Assembly (NCBI GenBank): GCA_023159155.1
Contig: JAJNNX010000025.1
Coordinates: forward strand, 310,001-374,000
DNA length: 64,000 nt
Direction of reading: 5' to 3'
Source: Ustulina deusta
Taxonomy: Eukaryota > Ascomycota > Sordariomycetes > Xylariales > Xylariaceae
Position numbers and translations under genes: made by a program. The notes beneath the pieces are model-generated. The model was not told the origin of the DNA. It did not search any database and saw only the letters and a list, made by a program, of their open reading frames with translations. Below, piece by piece: positions 13,118-25,809 of the stretch; the first letter of the stretch is position 1, and each line of letters opens with the position of its first letter.

Positions 13118-14427
13118 GCGTAGGCCGGTGGACTTGTGAAAAGTGGTCTCAAACTTTCTAGACCAGTGGCTTTGTTCCGTTTCGGGGAGCCTAGTAAGGA
13201 GCATTGGGAAATAATTTGCCGCAGGGTTTCGACTTGGGATGATATAGAGGTTCTACTATCTTGTTCGACAGCTCTTCAGGGAGGCGTTGCTGCGACAAGG
13301 AGGAGCCAGGTAGTTGTGGGATGAGAATCGAGCTACAAATTTTACCGAAAAGAAAGCCGATTGTCTTGTGTGTATGAATAACGTCTCCAAGTTGGAGGCC
13401 TTCGATCACTGCTGTGTCGATGGTCGTTAGGTCCGGATGATACCACACCAACTTGTCGCCGTGGCTTTGCAAAGTTGAAGGGGTGCCGCCTCGTAGCCAA
13501 AATCCTTTCGAAATGAACTAAAAATGCGACCCAGCTGGATATCCTCCTAAGAGCTGCCTTTAAAGACACTATTTTGTGCACACTGATCTGCTCTCGTAAA
13601 AGAGGGTAATGTCGAAATGGGTGGAATAAAGGTAGCAATTTCGTGAAGTATGACCGGCTGTTGTCGAACGAGGGTTTAACCAGCTTAAAGGGGGAAACTA
13701 TGACAACAAGGCTACTGAGGGTAAACGATAGATATATAGCCCGAATGAAAAGGAAGTTGGTGAAGCCTGTTGCGAGGTTCGGGTCGGGTTGCATATAAAA
13801 TGTAGACCTCGAACGATGCTTGGGCTAGTGGGGTCGATCGCCTCAAAATGTCCAAGTAGTGGCAGACCCAACGTTATGTACGGATGGGGCCTGGGAGGGT
13901 TGGTTACCCGTGGTTGCAGCAAAGGTACTCTTACGAGGGATCCCCTTGCTCGTCGAAGACGATAGGAGGTGGGATTAATACCGAACGGTACCGCCTTCCC
14001 ACGGAGAAATGCCTTGAGAGAACCCGGACATAGAGCAGGGGCGCCACGCGCTGCGACTACGTTGGAGAACGGCCAAAAGCCGTGGTGGTTCCTTTTGGGT
14101 TAGCTTAGACTGCTTGATACGGTGTTGACTAGAAACGGTAGCGGTATTGGGAAGAGACTGGAGTTAGGACGTTCTAAGGCCAGATTTCCCGGAAAAGATG
14201 CACGGTATTTGGCCTAGCCAAGGTTGTAGCGAAGAATCTGTGTATGGAGACAGCTGAGCCACACGCCCTGTGCCCTTGGACGACAGCATGAGCGACAGCC
14301 TCCGAATTCGAGCGACATCGAAGTGTCTGTCTGGTTCTCGGCTGAATGGCTAATGCCGTGTCATGGTGGTGTGCCTAAGGACCAGCAGAAAGACCCTTGC
14401 CGTCACGGCCCCCAAGCAACCGGAATG
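13118..14427. other. Upstream region of the homeodomain gene, no gene seen
   Basis: About 1.3 kb upstream of the homeodomain start codon. It probably carries that gene's 5' UTR and promoter, but no element could be placed with confidence. Minus-strand frames of 74-150 codons here have unlikely composition and no motifs. Confidence 0.4.
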
Positions 14428-15020
14428 TCAACAGCAACTAGGGAGGTAGTCTTGGAAGCACTGCATAAGAGGGAAAAGGTACCTTGAGACGTGGGACCTA
14501 CCTAAACCAAATGGAAGGTTCACTAGGTAGGCATGACTATAATCCTGTAACTCTGACGCGTCTGCAAGATGAGGCAATGGTTCTATACCCACTTCACGGC
14601 AAAAAGAGAAACTGAATATACATTCAACGGTGCGCGAAGGCAAGTATAGCACACAGGCTGGGACATCCAAGCGCCACTTATTGGCCAGCCGTGATATGAG
14701 GTGGGCAGAGATGGCGGATGAACGCATAACTGTAGTCGAGAATGCTGAGGGCATAAGCCAATAGGGACATAGACATCTAGGTGGGTGTGCACATCTGAAT
14801 CTGCGGGGATGACCTCGATACTTTTACTTAGGATCACATCCGAATCGGTAGCGAAGCAGACATGGTATGCGAGTGGAGTAGGCCACGAAATGCGCAAGGG
14901 TGTCTGTTGATTTGTGATGGTCAACCGTGAACCCCAGAGGTGACCGCAAGGAGTCAACCATGAGGAGATCACAAAGATCTTCCTTGTCAAAAGGCCAGTA
15001 TGCGCCTGGTCATGGAGCAA
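14428..15020 (-). pseudogene. Frame-shifted coding remnant, unrecognised
   Basis: Two overlapping minus-strand frames look like successive parts of one protein. The upstream frame (15020 to about 14750) contains WGSRLTITNQQTPLRISWPT and SKSIEVIPADSDVHTHLDVY. The downstream frame (14754-14428) contains HLISRLANKWRLDVPACVLY and LPHLADASELQDYSHAYLVN. The switch of frame lies near 14750 and has no good GT-AG intron, so I read it as a decayed gene with an indel. I cannot name the family. Other minus-strand frames at 15156-15672 may be upstream pieces of the same gene. Confidence 0.3.
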
Positions 15021-18000
15021 AGCCGCAATGTCTATGCTTACTAGCGGTCTACAGCACCCAACCCCCAGATGCGTCTAGTTAGTCTGCTTCAAACCGTGGA
15101 TTCGACAGTCAGTGCTCTTGCCTGTGCATAACGATAGGCAAGCGGCCCTTTCTGGCTAAGCAGACAATGCGAGCCGATCGGTCGAAAGAGAGACGATACT
15201 GGCATCACAGAATAGGAATACTAGGTTTAAGCTGATAGCAACGGACTGGAAGTTGTCTACAAAGTATTGACATCCCAGTGGAGGGATGAAAAACTTTGGT
15301 AGGGCTATGACCGTAGATCCCAGGTACTGAAGGGTTTGTGGCGAGTTGCTCCGAAGAGCCGTAGCCTGATATGATGTGTTACCAGCGGAGCTTGGTGGGG
15401 CATGGTGTGACGGCATCAAATACCTAGCCAACTCCTTCATTGTTTGTACATACCGTACACATACTTGTATCGTAGCGGCACGCGTCCGGGTCTCTAACCC
15501 CATGGCCCGCCAGGACGAGCCGCGCGGAGGAAAAGGAAACAAGAGGGATTGCGAGTGGAGTAACACTCTCATCACGATGTTTGGGTGGTAGGATGTTTCG
15601 ATGATGGAGTTTTACGACAAGGACCAGGCCGTTTGTGGGAGATGAGATGTTGTACACAAACCCAGAGAGCACCGCCTTGGTGGTTTGCCGGCGCCGACAG
15701 CGAGCAGCGCAGCCATCAGGACGCTCTCAGAGGCGCAAAGGGGCTCCAACGGCCGACCCTGAGAAGTCCATACATAGGCTAGAATGAATTTTCGGTAGGG
15801 AGGTATGGTGCCAAGAAAGTGCCGGCGGAATATACCTCTGCAGCAAGGGTATCATCAGCCCGCTGCGGTTTCATCAGGGGCCTGGGCGATTTGCAGACGC
15901 AATGGACATGGGTCTGAATGGAGACACACCATCGGTACCATGATGCGGTCACTGTTAAGACCAACTATAGTGCACTTACTATGTAGCAGAGATCGAACAA
16001 GTGGGAGGTGGTGTCGACGGCCGGTGGGTTTGCGCGCTTGCGAGGCACTTTCATCGCGCCAAGCGTTTAGCGAAGACAGCCTCTGGGTTCTAATAGTAGG
16101 ACCAGAAAGGGTACATGGCAGCAAGTGCACACGAGTTCGGCTTCCCGTTCTGGGGCCATGAACAGAAAACAAGAGAGGACTCTTGGATTGCTGTCGTAGT
16201 GTAGACTGTCTCGTGGCCCATAGAATACGAGGGAACAAGCCAGGGCTGAAGGTCGATGTGCCGAAGTCACCATCATCACATCACGCCAACAGTGGCCAGC
16301 AGCGGTTGTCAGGTCAGAGTCAAGGTCTGGGGCTGCACTGAACTGGCCTGGTATGCGTATGTCAGGCCCCCCCCTCTTCGGAATTGAGCTCTAGCGGTAT
16401 GTGGCTTGATTCGAATCCGTATTGCCTACACTGGTAATAATGGCGATGCTGGCCGAGGGCGGCACAGGGCGGTCGGCGGCCTTGAAAGTCGAGGGCAGAT
16501 CAAGGGCAAATGACCTGCATGGATAACACGAACGCAGTACTTACTTGCCTATTACAATGCTGTAAAGCATCTGTGGGAAGCCGTCGATCAACTACATAGT
16601 CTACTTGATCGACAGTATGGTAAAGATCCTATTTCGGAACATCCGCCGCAATCGCCTACAGTCGGCAGCGTGGGATGGTGCGTGACAAAGAGGTGGGAGG
16701 CAGTAGGTAGGTGTGTATACCTGTATGGTAAGATGGCCCTCGGGAACAAGGTATTACCTCTACGATATAGACGGAACGAATATTGTTGCTGGATGGATGC
16801 AGTTAAACAGTATTTTGAAGTAACAACGTACATTGGTACTTGTCAGCACTGTATCCACCTATGTACCTACATATGTACCTAGTACCTTGAAATATCATAT
16901 TAACCTGACACGACGACACCGCCAAAGCCACCCGTACAACTATATATTCAACAGGTGTCGTTGGTACCCTGATATGACCTTGATGGGATTGTGAAAAGAG
17001 GGTATGATTTCAGATCGTCGTTGTCGAGTGGGCTGCATATTGCGGTACCTGCATATCGGTGTATCGCCTGGCTTCTCCAAAAGGAGCACTTCGAGGGGGC
17101 AACGGAACTGCGCGTGTACAGTAAGTGCGAGAATATTCGGTATAATTCACCCACACAGGTAGATACAGTTGATCAGCACCAGCATTATGGTTTCAGTATG
17201 ATCTCGTGGTATATAGCACATCGCATCTTTGGAACCATCGGATTACTCGAGGCAATGTGACCGATATATTACTCCCGAACCTGGTACCTGAATCTACAAG
17301 TACCGACAGCTGCTTTTCAGCTGTCAGGGGATAGAACGGCCCGCGCCGCGCACTACATCAGCAGATTTCCTTCAGCATTACATTTGATTGTACGGACATG
17401 TACCTCCCGGTACGTAATTCTTGTATTTTCGCCATCTTCGCACTGTACATTATCTATGTACTGCTGTACCTACCACTAGTATAGATCGCGGGGATCGAGA
17501 TCTTATGTTGTCCCCTTCAATAACACCATATACACTAGCCCGAGGATGGCTTATTACACGTTTCGGCAGAGCCAACCGTCACTAGGCAAACCGTGCATCT
17601 TTGGTACAATTGTCAGGGATATCTTTAGAACACAGTAATCCTTAATATTTATAAGGCTGGAGGCCAATCCGCTATCGCAGTACTATACGGAGATAGTCCT
17701 AATCGAGGAGGAGGGGCAACATATAAAAACTCATTGGCACTCACTTCCCCAGATTGTGCAGCTACTAGTACTAGTAATAACAAGAATCGTGTAGGTACAC
17801 TGCCTAGACTAGTCTACGTGTATACTCCCGAGGTAGTTGAAATGCCGTGTGGCGCCTGTTGGCTCTACTAGGCTGGCCCAGACAGTGACTTACTAGTAAA
17901 AAGCGACCCAATGGGAGCAACTAAATCTCCAATGAGGCTTCAGGCACCGGCCAAAGCGGCACTTTACTACCCACGCATGGAGGTGGTAGAGGCCGCTCGT

Positions 18001-21000
18001 AATTGGCGGGGAGATAACCTGAACATGGTTGTCATTTTCAACTGCCGATGGTGCATCCTCAGCTGCTACCACAGAAAATGCTCGGAATGCATTACTCTGG
18101 GATGTACCATGTAATCGACAAAGCTACCTAATGCTCTGCCCTCCACCTAGTGGACTGCCTACTACAGATTATTGAAATGTAAAACACACGGGTCGTAAAA
18201 CGAAAGGGGAACTCATCATTACCGGAGAACTTTGCAAAGGAGCCCTCGGCCGGAACGCCCGCCGGTGCTGCCGGTATGCTAGAGACCCCAGTATTGTGCA
18301 GTGCAGTGCCTATGTATATGTATGTATAGATAGATACGTCGTTGCGTGGAGTATCATAGCAACGAGGTTAATTGGCCTTAGTTAGGTAGGTACTATTCGA
18401 GACAGACAGCTCAACGATGACCTTAACCTTGCGGAAGTAGATGATGGCCAACGCCAACCTTACTATGTACTGTAGTGTACCTTCGAATACTTATAAATAG
18501 ACTTCCAAACTCGCCTCGAAGAGCTGAAGCGTTCTAAATCATGGAAATGACGAGTTGCAAGGATTAAGTATTTTGCTCTTGTGACAATTGTGTCGAATGC
18601 ATGGTTTCAGAGCCCATTGGAAAGACGAGAGATGGCGAGGGAAGAAAAGATACGGAACAGGTGATTTCTCTTATTTTTCTTTTTCTCTTCTCCATTTTCT
18701 TCTTCTTGTCCTTCTCTGCCCCTGATTGGGCTGCATGTTTTAAATCGCTTACCTACACCTTTACTGTACATTATGCCAAGCGCAGATCCCACCACAACGG
18801 CGTCAAATCCTGCCAATGACAACGGAATTCTAGGTGTTTTCGCATTGTAGTCGACTTTGAGCGTGACAACCGTGATTCCGGTCTATTTAATCCATGCAGT
18901 CACGAATAATCCTCCAGGCGGTGGTGAGAGCTCTTGTAAATTTGCCCAGCCGAATTATATGTATTGCATTGCAAAATGCCCTCGATGAAGCAGGGTACCT
19001 GCAGGAGGTATTGTCCGGTAGGCACATCCAAGCTGTAGGTACGTGGGGGGTAGGTGTACAAAACTGGAGGCATGCGGGCCGCGGCATCCACAATGCGGTT
19101 ATACTAACCTAGATAGGCAATCTCGTTTTCTGCGAGTGTAGACTGGACTTGGCGTACCATGTGTGTGGGAATTTTCCCCCTTCAATATCGATTCCAACAC
19201 CTGAACAGTAACCAGAACACGCATTCCTGTATCAGCTAGGTCTTCGAGAAATCATCTCGATAAGACCATCCTAGGCTTCATGCTTCCGGCTCCCCCCCCA
19301 CGCCGTCCGATAACATTCGATCACCACCCTCCACACATCCACTCATGATCTTACGTGTGTATTTATCGCCCTAGCCGGATTGCTTGCTTGTGTCTTTGCA
19401 CTCGTCGTCAGCATCGCCGTCGCTGTCGTCATCACGGACTAGGACCTAAAACACCACAACTTGTGTGTCCCATGGAGTGAGTGTGCACAGTAGAGCCATC
19501 CCAGGGTCGTGTTGTCCCCTCCCGGCGTGCAGCACATGCACAAGTCGCACAAGTACTGTACTGTAAGCATCTAGACGGGCAGAAGTGGATATGACAGCGA
19601 AAAGGCCCATATTGTTTTTGTTCTCAGACGCCGGATACACTGTATTAGGTATGCCCTCCCTGTGCACCACAGGAGCCCAAGCCCAAGCAGGTCGCCCGGT
19701 TGCTGCTTGGATGTCTTCCGTTAGGCGCCTTCTTTCTACACTCGGCCTACGCTGCACTCTGTGTACGTACCAAATACACGACGGGAGGTATCAAGGCATA
19801 GCCAATGAGGTATGGGTGGCGCGCCACCACCGAGAGAGGGTGTGCATGGGTGCTTTCGCCGCTCTCTAATGAAAAACAGCCTCACACACCATCGCTGCAT
19901 AAAGCGGCTTCCAGATGACTTGACTCCGCCCACTCGCCAAAACATCGCATCCCGACTCGAGTTCCGCTGTTCTGTCCGAAGCCCTCATGTCTCTCCACAG
20001 CTCTCATTCCTTTCATGGCGCTACAGCTACTGTGGATGCCATGCTGTATGAGAACCTAGAGCTGCACTACTATCCACGGCATAGCCAAGTATTAACGCGT
20101 CAGCGTGTTCGCCGCGCATGTTCATCCTCATTCGAGCATCCTAGGTGGACTACCTACTACGTGTCGTGCACATGGGTTTGTCGCAGAAGCTGCAGCCTCC
20201 CAAGCAGGGGCTGGCCCATCCAAGCTGACAGACTGATCGTGGCCGATCGGGTTTTCATAGCCATGGGTTCTCCAGACAAGTTGCAATGGCAGGCATGTTA
20301 TGCGAGAAATTACTAGGGCTCAACGGTTAAGCGGGATCGTCGCCAGCCACAATGCAACCCTACAAGATATGCGTACATCGAAGATTTGCTAATACACCTT
20401 CAGACTCCGGCATTCATGACACTTTTGGGCTAGGGTTCTGCTGATTAATTTTAGAAGAGGATTCCGTCCAACAGAATAAGCGCAACTTAAATCTTAACAT
20501 GAAAACCCGCAAGGTAGGGAATACCGCCTAGCAGAGCAGGTCGCGAACTGATTTGGTCTGGCGGACCAGACTCTAACCATGAGTTCGCGATGGCTTAATA
20601 TCTCACATACACCAAGCATTTCCTCGACCGATCTTACCCAGAGTTTATATTACAGCCAGCCACTCTCTGGAGTGGCGGCAGCGCCCCGGTGCGGACACCC
20701 GCATGACATCAAGATAGCTCCGGCATCTTCAAGATTAATGTTACATTGATGTAAGAAGCAGATTTTGACAGTTCTTTTTTCATCGAGAGCCTGCCTATTC
20801 TAGGTCAAGATTCGTTGCTGAGCTTGCTAATCTCTCCATATTTCTAGGGTGACAAATAAATTCTGGGATTGGTTGGCTTTATCCTCCAAGTCATGGTGCG
20901 GACTCTTGTGGCTACTAGGAAGAAAGCATTCTCAACTACGTTGGGTTGTATGTTAATATTCTCGCGTATCTTAGTCGCGTTTTTGCTTATGATATTCACT

Positions 21001-22400
21001 AATCTAATACATATTTCGCAGAGATAGGCCAAATTCCGTTGGGCTACCCGTCCCTGATCGACTGTATGTAACTTTTTGGGTTATCACAATATGCTTTGTC
21101 CTACTTCCTATTTCCCACATCAAATTACCTGCATAAGGCGACTCGTTATCCGCAGTACTATAGTCTGGGATGTCACATTGCGGCTATCTCCTGCTGTTGC
21201 TTCCGACACAATCCCAACTTGTCGTCTTCTTACCTATACTATGTGACTAGTACACTTGTTCCATTTTTTCAACGCTATCTTAAACAAGGGTCGGCCACAC
21301 TGACAAGCAACAAGATTTTTTTTGTGAGACCGCCTTGACTCCTCACGTGGATCTCTATGGTACCTTAGCTTATCTGCATATTGGTAGGTGCGAGGAGTCT
21401 TCGTCTGCCTCTACTATAGAAAGTATCGGGCCGATGAGAGTCTTGAGACCTGATGCAATCGCGGGGATCTTGGCGTTAGTACAATGCAAGGTTTGAACTC
21501 CTCCGATGACCACAACCTACACGCAATGTAACATTGAAGGATGCCGCAGACCAAATATCGTGTCAACTCTTGTTAGTTCTCCCACGAACGCCATTGAATT
21601 TCTAAAGCGAGCTCTGCCAAAATCTCAGGCCAAAATCGCATTACGCTGGTGCTACGAGGGAAGAAGCGCTCCCCAGTTTGGAATGAAGCGGACGCGGGAC
21701 GCGATTAGTTTACTGGCGCTTAATTCTACCATCCAGGTATTCAAAAATGTATTTTCGGAATGCGTCTGCAGTCAGTTGGGGGATTCTTCATTCGACATCT
21801 GGAACATTGATGATTTCGACCTGTTTGCTTCCTATTCGTCACTTCGAGTTTCAAGCATCATACAGAGGAACCAAGCTCTAGAGCGCCACACACACGCAGT
21901 TCATCCGTCACCCTGCAGGATTTAGACAGCCTGCCTGTGCCTGCGCCTGTTCCTGTTCCTGACATACTCAGAGAATGAAAGGTGAGCAGCACAACAGAAT
22001 GCGGGGGGTGGACGATCCGCTACATCCAACCAGTCTTATGGATTTTCTTGCGATGCCATGCGCGGATATAGCACTTTTCCCCTCGTCTAGAGAAACCCAG
22101 CTTTCCCCACATCTTAGAGGATCTGCGTCTCCGCCATAAAACGCGACGATAATTAAGGCATTCTAAGGTCATGCGGGCCATTGCGTCCCTACATACGCAA
22201 GGCATGAATAACGCAGAGCCTTAGCAATCCACGAGTAGTAATGGCCAGAGTTCCAAAGGAACCTGTCAGGTGATAGCGTCTTGTCGCTTCGTACCTCATG
22301 CTAAGCACTTGGTCTCTCTGGCTTACGCAAATAGCTGCTTTCGACTCATCTTATCAGATCTTCTACCGCCTGTAATTATTGGTACGGAATAAAACCACCG
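15021..22400. other. 7.4-kb gene-poor stretch
   Basis: No gene can be supported. Several minus-strand frames of 60-139 codons at 15.1-16.3 kb and a 139-codon plus frame at 21506-21925 (with ATG, containing EFLKRALPKSQAKIALRWCY) could be remnants, but no family is recognised. GGTACC and TACCTA-type words are frequent around 16.7-17.5 kb. Confidence 0.4.
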
Positions 22401-22401
22401 G

Positions 22402-22457
22402 ATGAACTTAGAACGCAATGCTATAACCGCCCTGCTGGCACGCGTGATTAAACCCTT
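22402..22457. repeat. Segment resembling one at 40.88 kb (dispersed repeat)
   Basis: The segment around 22425-22455 shares the core GCACGCGTRATTA, with flanking similarity, with the sequence at 40895-40925. Both are preceded by ATGAAC about 20-35 bases upstream. Translated, both copies give ITALLARVI. Two diverged copies of a short dispersed element are the simplest reading; the element type is unknown. Confidence 0.35.
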
Positions 22458-22617
22458 CACGAGACCTTTTTTTGTTGTTATGGCGATATTTCCGTTAATA
22501 CCTTCCCGTGTATTACACACTAACAAACTTGCACAAACGACTTCGCGTCCCGTCACGGTGGGCTCGTATCTAGCCATTACATCCTCATCAGAGATTAACT
22601 CCTATAATTAAGGGTTA

Positions 22618-22725
22618 TGAGGTGCCTCAGGGGAAGAAATAAACTTGGAAATGTTCCGTTCCTCGTCAACCTCTGACAGGCTGATTGTTGATGGGGTATA
22701 CTGAATTATATGAAGAGGCACCTCA
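22618..22725. repeat. 11-bp inverted repeat enclosing 86 bp
   Basis: TGAGGTGCCTC at 22618-22628 is matched exactly by its reverse complement GAGGCACCTCA at 22715-22725. This could be the ends of a very small element or a hairpin. No target-site duplication is obvious. Confidence 0.3.
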
Positions 22726-23043
22726 ACACGAGCGAACACGGCTGCGCTTCGGCCCACGTCTCTCCGAATTCTCGAAGCGCGTGTCGAAGTTCTGGAGACG
22801 CGTCTGGGCTTGAGACCGATTTTGAGTCACTTGACTCTATCTAGATGATATAAGCAGGGAGTCAAAACGTCTGAACCTGTTCGGGTCGCAAGTAAGGCCT
22901 CTTACGTTTCAAAATGGCGAGATAAGGCCCCTCGTGTGCAAAAAGCGCTCAGAATAGCCTGCTGGAGGCCTCATTTGATTTCTATTGTTCCAATAGTAGT
23001 TGGTCCTGAGCCGACCTTGAGTTCACGTGGATGTTATACACCA

Positions 23044-23065
23044 GGGGGGGGGGGGGGGGGGGGGG
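23044..23065. repeat. Homopolymer of 22 G
   Basis: An uninterrupted run of 22 G on the plus strand in a gene-free stretch. Such runs are hard to sequence, so the exact length may be unreliable. Confidence 0.9.
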
Positions 23066-23704
23066 AAGGCCTGGGGCCGTTCTCCCTCACTACGAACACA
23101 GGATATATCCGCTGCGCATATTATCGGTAGATGCAGGTTCTCACCAACTACCGTTCACGCGTTGCTCGAAGAATCGAATCGCGAACACTCAAGTCTGCTA
23201 CCGCTTTATTCGGACTTGTCGGCAAAAGCACTTCCCTGTGAGCCACATATCGCGTGCAAAACGGCGGAACCACTTTGATACTTCCAAAATGTGATGCAAG
23301 TAAATTCTAAGTCCGATTAATCTCTGAAGCAGCCAGGACCAGGCATCGCAATGGGGTCTCTGTATCGAATATAGACACATGAAAAATGTATACTCACTGG
23401 TTTCCACATGAATGCGGAAAAGCTAGCATGTAACCGTTCATCTTCTAAAGCTTCCGCTTACTCATTGAAAGGATATTTACCTAATAGTAGTTCCTGAATG
23501 ATGTATCATGAATCCTCCTCTGCTTGCACAATTGGACTGTTTACTTGATGTTGTGTAATCAATCGGTGTATTATAGTTTATAGCGTTGTCGCCATTCCAA
23601 ACCCAATTCTCGCTCCTTTTCCCATCCTCTCGTACTTAAAATAACCCCCTTTCCTGCAACAACAGGGATACCTGGACATCGACTCTGGGGTTCACTCAAA
23701 GCTC
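23066..23704. other. 3' flank of the sugar transporter gene
   Basis: About 640 bases between the G run and the stop codon of the transporter. It presumably includes that gene's 3' UTR. No other gene is seen. Confidence 0.5.
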
Positions 23705-25809
23705 CTATAAAACACGCAAAAAGGTGTTTTTACCGGACGCTTCAACATCTTCGTCTCGCTCCTTATTCCGAACCCCCCTGCTGTCTACAACATCATCAGG
23801 TGCCTCTGGTTCTGGAGTTGCTGCAAAGCCCATCTCTGCAGCGTAGGTAATATGAGGCCTCCACTTAGCCGAGGTACGAGGCGTTGTCTCCTCCAGCATC
23901 TGGTCGACTTGCTCGAGCGTGAGGCCCTTCGTCTCAGGGATGAGAAACCAAGTGAAGACGGACGCGACAGCGCAAAGGCCGCCCCAGATATAGAAGACTT
24001 TGGCGCCGAGGTTTCCTTTGTCCTTGCCTACCATGTAAGGCGTGATCAGACCAATGATGAAATTCCATAGCCCTAAGAGACTCATGAGCAGTCAGTGAGG
24101 CTCAGGTCATCGTCGGTTCAAGATAGTTGTATGCTAATTTCGTTGGTCACTACTCACAATTGCTTGCTGTTGATAGCGCCACCCCTCGCGCTCTTATGGG
24201 AAGCGGGAATATCTCGCCAATGAGAACCCAAGAGCCGGGACCCCAAGTGCTTGCAAAGAAGAATATGAAGATGCAGATAAAGGTAATCATGACTGAGAGC
24301 GCCGCGGCGGAATGTGTGACAGTGCCGATGATGGCAACGATGAACTGGCAGATCGCCATGCCGAACGCCCCCCAGAGGAAAAGTGGTCGGCGCCCTATTT
24401 TCTCAATGGTCCAGAAGGAGATAGGGGTCGAGAATACGTTGACGAGGGTTGTGATGAGAGAGATTAGGAATGGGTCTTGGATAGTTCCTAGGTCTTGGAA
24501 ACTGTTTCCTTATTAGCTTGAGCCTGCAGTCGTTGATACCTACCTTTCGCGAAACCATCATGCCCTAGAGATGGACGCCGACCGAAAATCATGGGAGGTA
24601 GAATAAATATGTCTATTGTAAACAAACGTTTTAGGACCTACTATGAAAAGTCAGCTTTCTCTTCGGGATAAAATGGTTCAAATAACGAGTTATTTGAGCC
24701 GTAGTATACGTACCAAAGTGGTTCCAAAGTAAAAGACGAAGTTGACTCCAGTCCATTGGGACATCATCTGAAGAGAAGTTCCAAGGATGGTGCGGCGAAG
24801 ATTACTGGATCCATTCTTCAAAGAGCCACGGCAACACATGAGCCATGCGCTCCAGTAACCACCGGCAGGCATAAGCGAACGCTCGTGCTCATAATTAGCA
24901 ACTATCTCGGCAAGCTCGTCCTTGACGAAAGCGCTCATAACAGCTTGACCGCGGAGTCGAGACAAGGAATCGGCCGCACGATCGAGTTCTCCTCTGCGGA
25001 CGTAGAACCTCGGCGACTCCGGGAGGAAAGACAGGCCGATAGCGAGAACCAAGGCCCATAGCATCTGGACAGCAATGGGGATCCGATAGGAGCTGCTATC
25101 GTCACGGTTCTGAGTTGCGTAGTCGATCGCAGAAGCGAGCAATAGACCTTACAGCGTGAGAAAGGTTGAGAAGACACCACTTCTTACGGGAAGAGGGGGG
25201 GGGCAAGGGTTGGAAAGAATAGGCTTACCAACAGTAATACAGAACTGGTAGCCCGACACGATAGCTCCGCGGACTTTGCGGGGGGCGATTTCAGACATGT
25301 ATAGGATTAGTATTGCGCTTACGCCTCCAACGCCTAAGCCGGCGACGACACGACCGATGACGAGGAGAGGCAGCCCAGCTGAAGCCATTTGGAAAACGAC
25401 GCCTACGAGGAAAACCACGGAGCTGCCGAGGACGGTGGTTCGCCGGCCGACTAAGTCCGCAAAATCACCAGCAACGAGCGCCCCTTGAGAGGTTTATAAT
25501 AATATCAACATACCATAACTAATCACAAGAATAGATGGAAAAGAGAAAACACCTACCAATAAAGGTACCAAGTGACAAGACTGACGTAATGATTGCCTTG
25601 GAAGACCCAGTCAGACTTGTAGCATCCGGACCCTCGATTTGCTTGATGAAATACGGCATCCCCATGACGCCGTTGATGTAGCCGCTATCGTAGCCGAAGA
25701 AGATTCCTCCGAACGCCGAGAAAGCGCACATGAGGTAAGATTTCATGGTGACGGGGGCCTCGATTCGGTCTAGGCTGGCCGAACCTATGATGACCGCACT
25801 GTCGGACAT
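23705..25809 (-). CDS. MFS sugar (hexose) transporter, with a frame problem at one splice site
   Basis: Plasma-membrane proton-coupled or facilitative sugar uptake is expected for this family. Minus-strand exons: 25809-25557, 25483-25229, 25147-about 24714, 24501-24158 and 24072-23705, about 550 aa. Family signatures appear in order: GGIFFGYDSGYINGVMGM (TM1), GDFADLVGRRTT (loop 2-3), GRVVAGLGVGGVSA (TM4), FLPESPRFYVRRG (after TM6), TIEKIGRRPLFLWG (loop 8-9), GEIFPLPIRARG (TM10) and PETKGLTLEQVDQM (after TM12). The N-terminus (EAPVTMKSYLMCAFSAFGG) recalls Neurospora RCO-3 and high-affinity glucose transporters. Introns 1, 2 and 4 are clean and in phase. At the third junction the exon ends ...ACT-TTG before GTACGT, while exon 4 starts T-TTC-CAA, so the joined frame is one base too long. 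One G fewer would give the expected FGTTFFQDLG. A one-base error, a real frameshift or an unseen splice form are all possible. Confidence 0.85.

Noticed and set aside
24541..24610. Possible extra exon in the transporter intron (frame with ILPPMIFGRRPSLGHDG)
   Set aside because: Its phase fits neither neighbour exon, and the added residues would interrupt a conserved transporter segment.
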